From NCBI GenBank assembly GCA_963277665.1, contig OY728119.1, forward strand, positions 312,500,206 through 312,564,205: a stretch of DNA of 64,000 nt, given 5' to 3'. Shown here one piece after another: positions 63,246-64,000 of this stretch. This stretch comes from Viscum album (Eukaryota; Streptophyta; Magnoliopsida; Santalales; Viscaceae). Under the pieces are notes generated by a model. It searched no databases and had not been told where the DNA came from. It saw nothing but the letters and a program-made list of their open reading frames with translations. Position numbers and translations under genes: made by a program. Each line of letters opens with the position of its first letter. The first letter of the stretch is position 1.

Positions 63246-64000
63246 ATGGATGAAAATTCTTGTAATACGATTAAACATCCTGCTTTTAATTATGATATCT
63301 GGAAACCAAAAATGGAGAATATTTTGTATTATAAAGTTTTTTTAAACAAACAGTGGAGGCCACTAAGCCTATTTCATTGAAAGTGGATGAATAATCAACA
63401 AGCGGTCAATCCGGTGAGAATACATCAACCAGTACCCTTCTTGTTGATATGGAGTGGGTCCCTCTCAACAGGAAGTGCACTACCCAAATCAAAGTGTGTA
63501 TCGACAAGGGTATCATTCAGAATTTTTCAAATGAACATGATTCTTCTATTATATGGAGAAAATTTGAAAATATGTATGAGATGAAAACAATGGAGAATAA
63601 AGAAAATATGATATGTCAAATTTTCAACATGAAGTAAAAATATGGGACCGATGTATCACAATACATGGGTGAGTTCCAAGGTACCGTTGATCAAATGAAT
63701 TCCATGAAAATGATTATTTATGATGAGTTTTAGAAACTATTGATATATAATTTTTTACCAAAGATGTGGGACACACTAATTGTTTCGGTCAACAATTCAA
63801 CTCCAGATGGAACTCTCACCATGGAAATGGTGAAAGATAAAAAGATAAATGAACAATCCAAAAGGAAAGAAGAGGGATATACACCTAAATCATAGGATAT
63901 TATCACTGAAAGACAGTGGAAAAAAAAATAGAAGGGTATAATCAAAGAAATATAACCTTGTGACCAACATTTGAAAAGGAGGAAGCATTCAAAATATTGA
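63246..64000 (+). pseudogene. Copia C gag remnant (runs off window)
   Basis: MDENSCNTIKHPAFNYDIW then KPKMENILYYK (63246-63330) is a copia Gag start. After a stop and a frame change, IIWRKFENMYEMKTMENKEN (about 63546-63605), VSQYMGEFQGTVDQMNSMKM (about 63651-63712), LPKMWDTLIVSVNNSTPDG (about 63757-63813) and TMEMVKDKKINEQSKRKEE follow. These match the plant copia Gag domain (LWKKLESLYERKT ... HLNEFQxIVNQL ... LPxSWETLVVSLSNS). At least three breaks are visible. The remaining polyprotein lies past 64000. Confidence 0.85.

Overview
The window is nuclear DNA from a land plant, almost certainly one with a large, retrotransposon-filled genome. It is very AT-rich and holds no intact host gene. Nearly all of it is LTR retrotransposons and their remains: Ty3/gypsy and Ty1/copia protein motifs, tRNA-iMet-type primer binding sites (TGGTATCAGAGC-like), polypurine tracts, 5-bp target-site duplications and nested insertions. 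The species cannot be told from the sequence.

Layout. 1-3825: inside of a decayed Ty3/gypsy element on the minus strand (RNase H, reverse transcriptase, protease, gag, primer site), followed by its probable LTR (3826-about 5918). 6501-17110: a young plus-strand element with two 4038-bp LTRs around only 2534 bp of internal sequence, whose sole gene is a 172-codon gag fragment with zinc knuckles. This is a gag-only giant-LTR element (LARD / TR-GAG type). About 17540-19330: a diverged fragment of a related LTR. 19598-29560 and 29752-38471: two decayed Ty1/copia elements of one family, head to tail, 191 bp apart. 38472-42550: an A/C-rich tract of unknown origin containing a probable hAT-like MITE (39946-40432). 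About 42550-47150 and 57371-58650: parts of another decayed element and its flank, split by 47151-57370, a second, older and unrelated gag-only giant-LTR element on the minus strand. 58651-62370: a solo LTR related to that of the first gag-only element, with a perfect 5-bp duplication (AGTGT). 62373-64000: LTR, primer site and gag start of a third copia element that runs off the window.

How the parts work together. Neither gag-only element carries protease, reverse transcriptase, RNase H or integrase, so both would have needed enzymes from autonomous gypsy elements in trans. The LTR family represented at 6501-10538, 13073-17110, 58651-62370, about 17540-19330 and more distantly 3826-5918 shares a layout: TATA box, splice-donor-like site, a 35-36-nt exon-like module, and a splice-acceptor-like TTTTTCCCAG near the 3' end. 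This suggests a spliced leader inside the LTR.

Main points for follow-up: two unrelated gag-only giant-LTR elements in one window; the conserved micro-exon-like module; an apparent excess of transversions between the two LTRs of the youngest element; a repeated CpG-rich CGTACGTACGG motif; and a GC-rich block beside a TAA-rich tract inside the LTRs of the second element. All comparisons and counts were made by eye.
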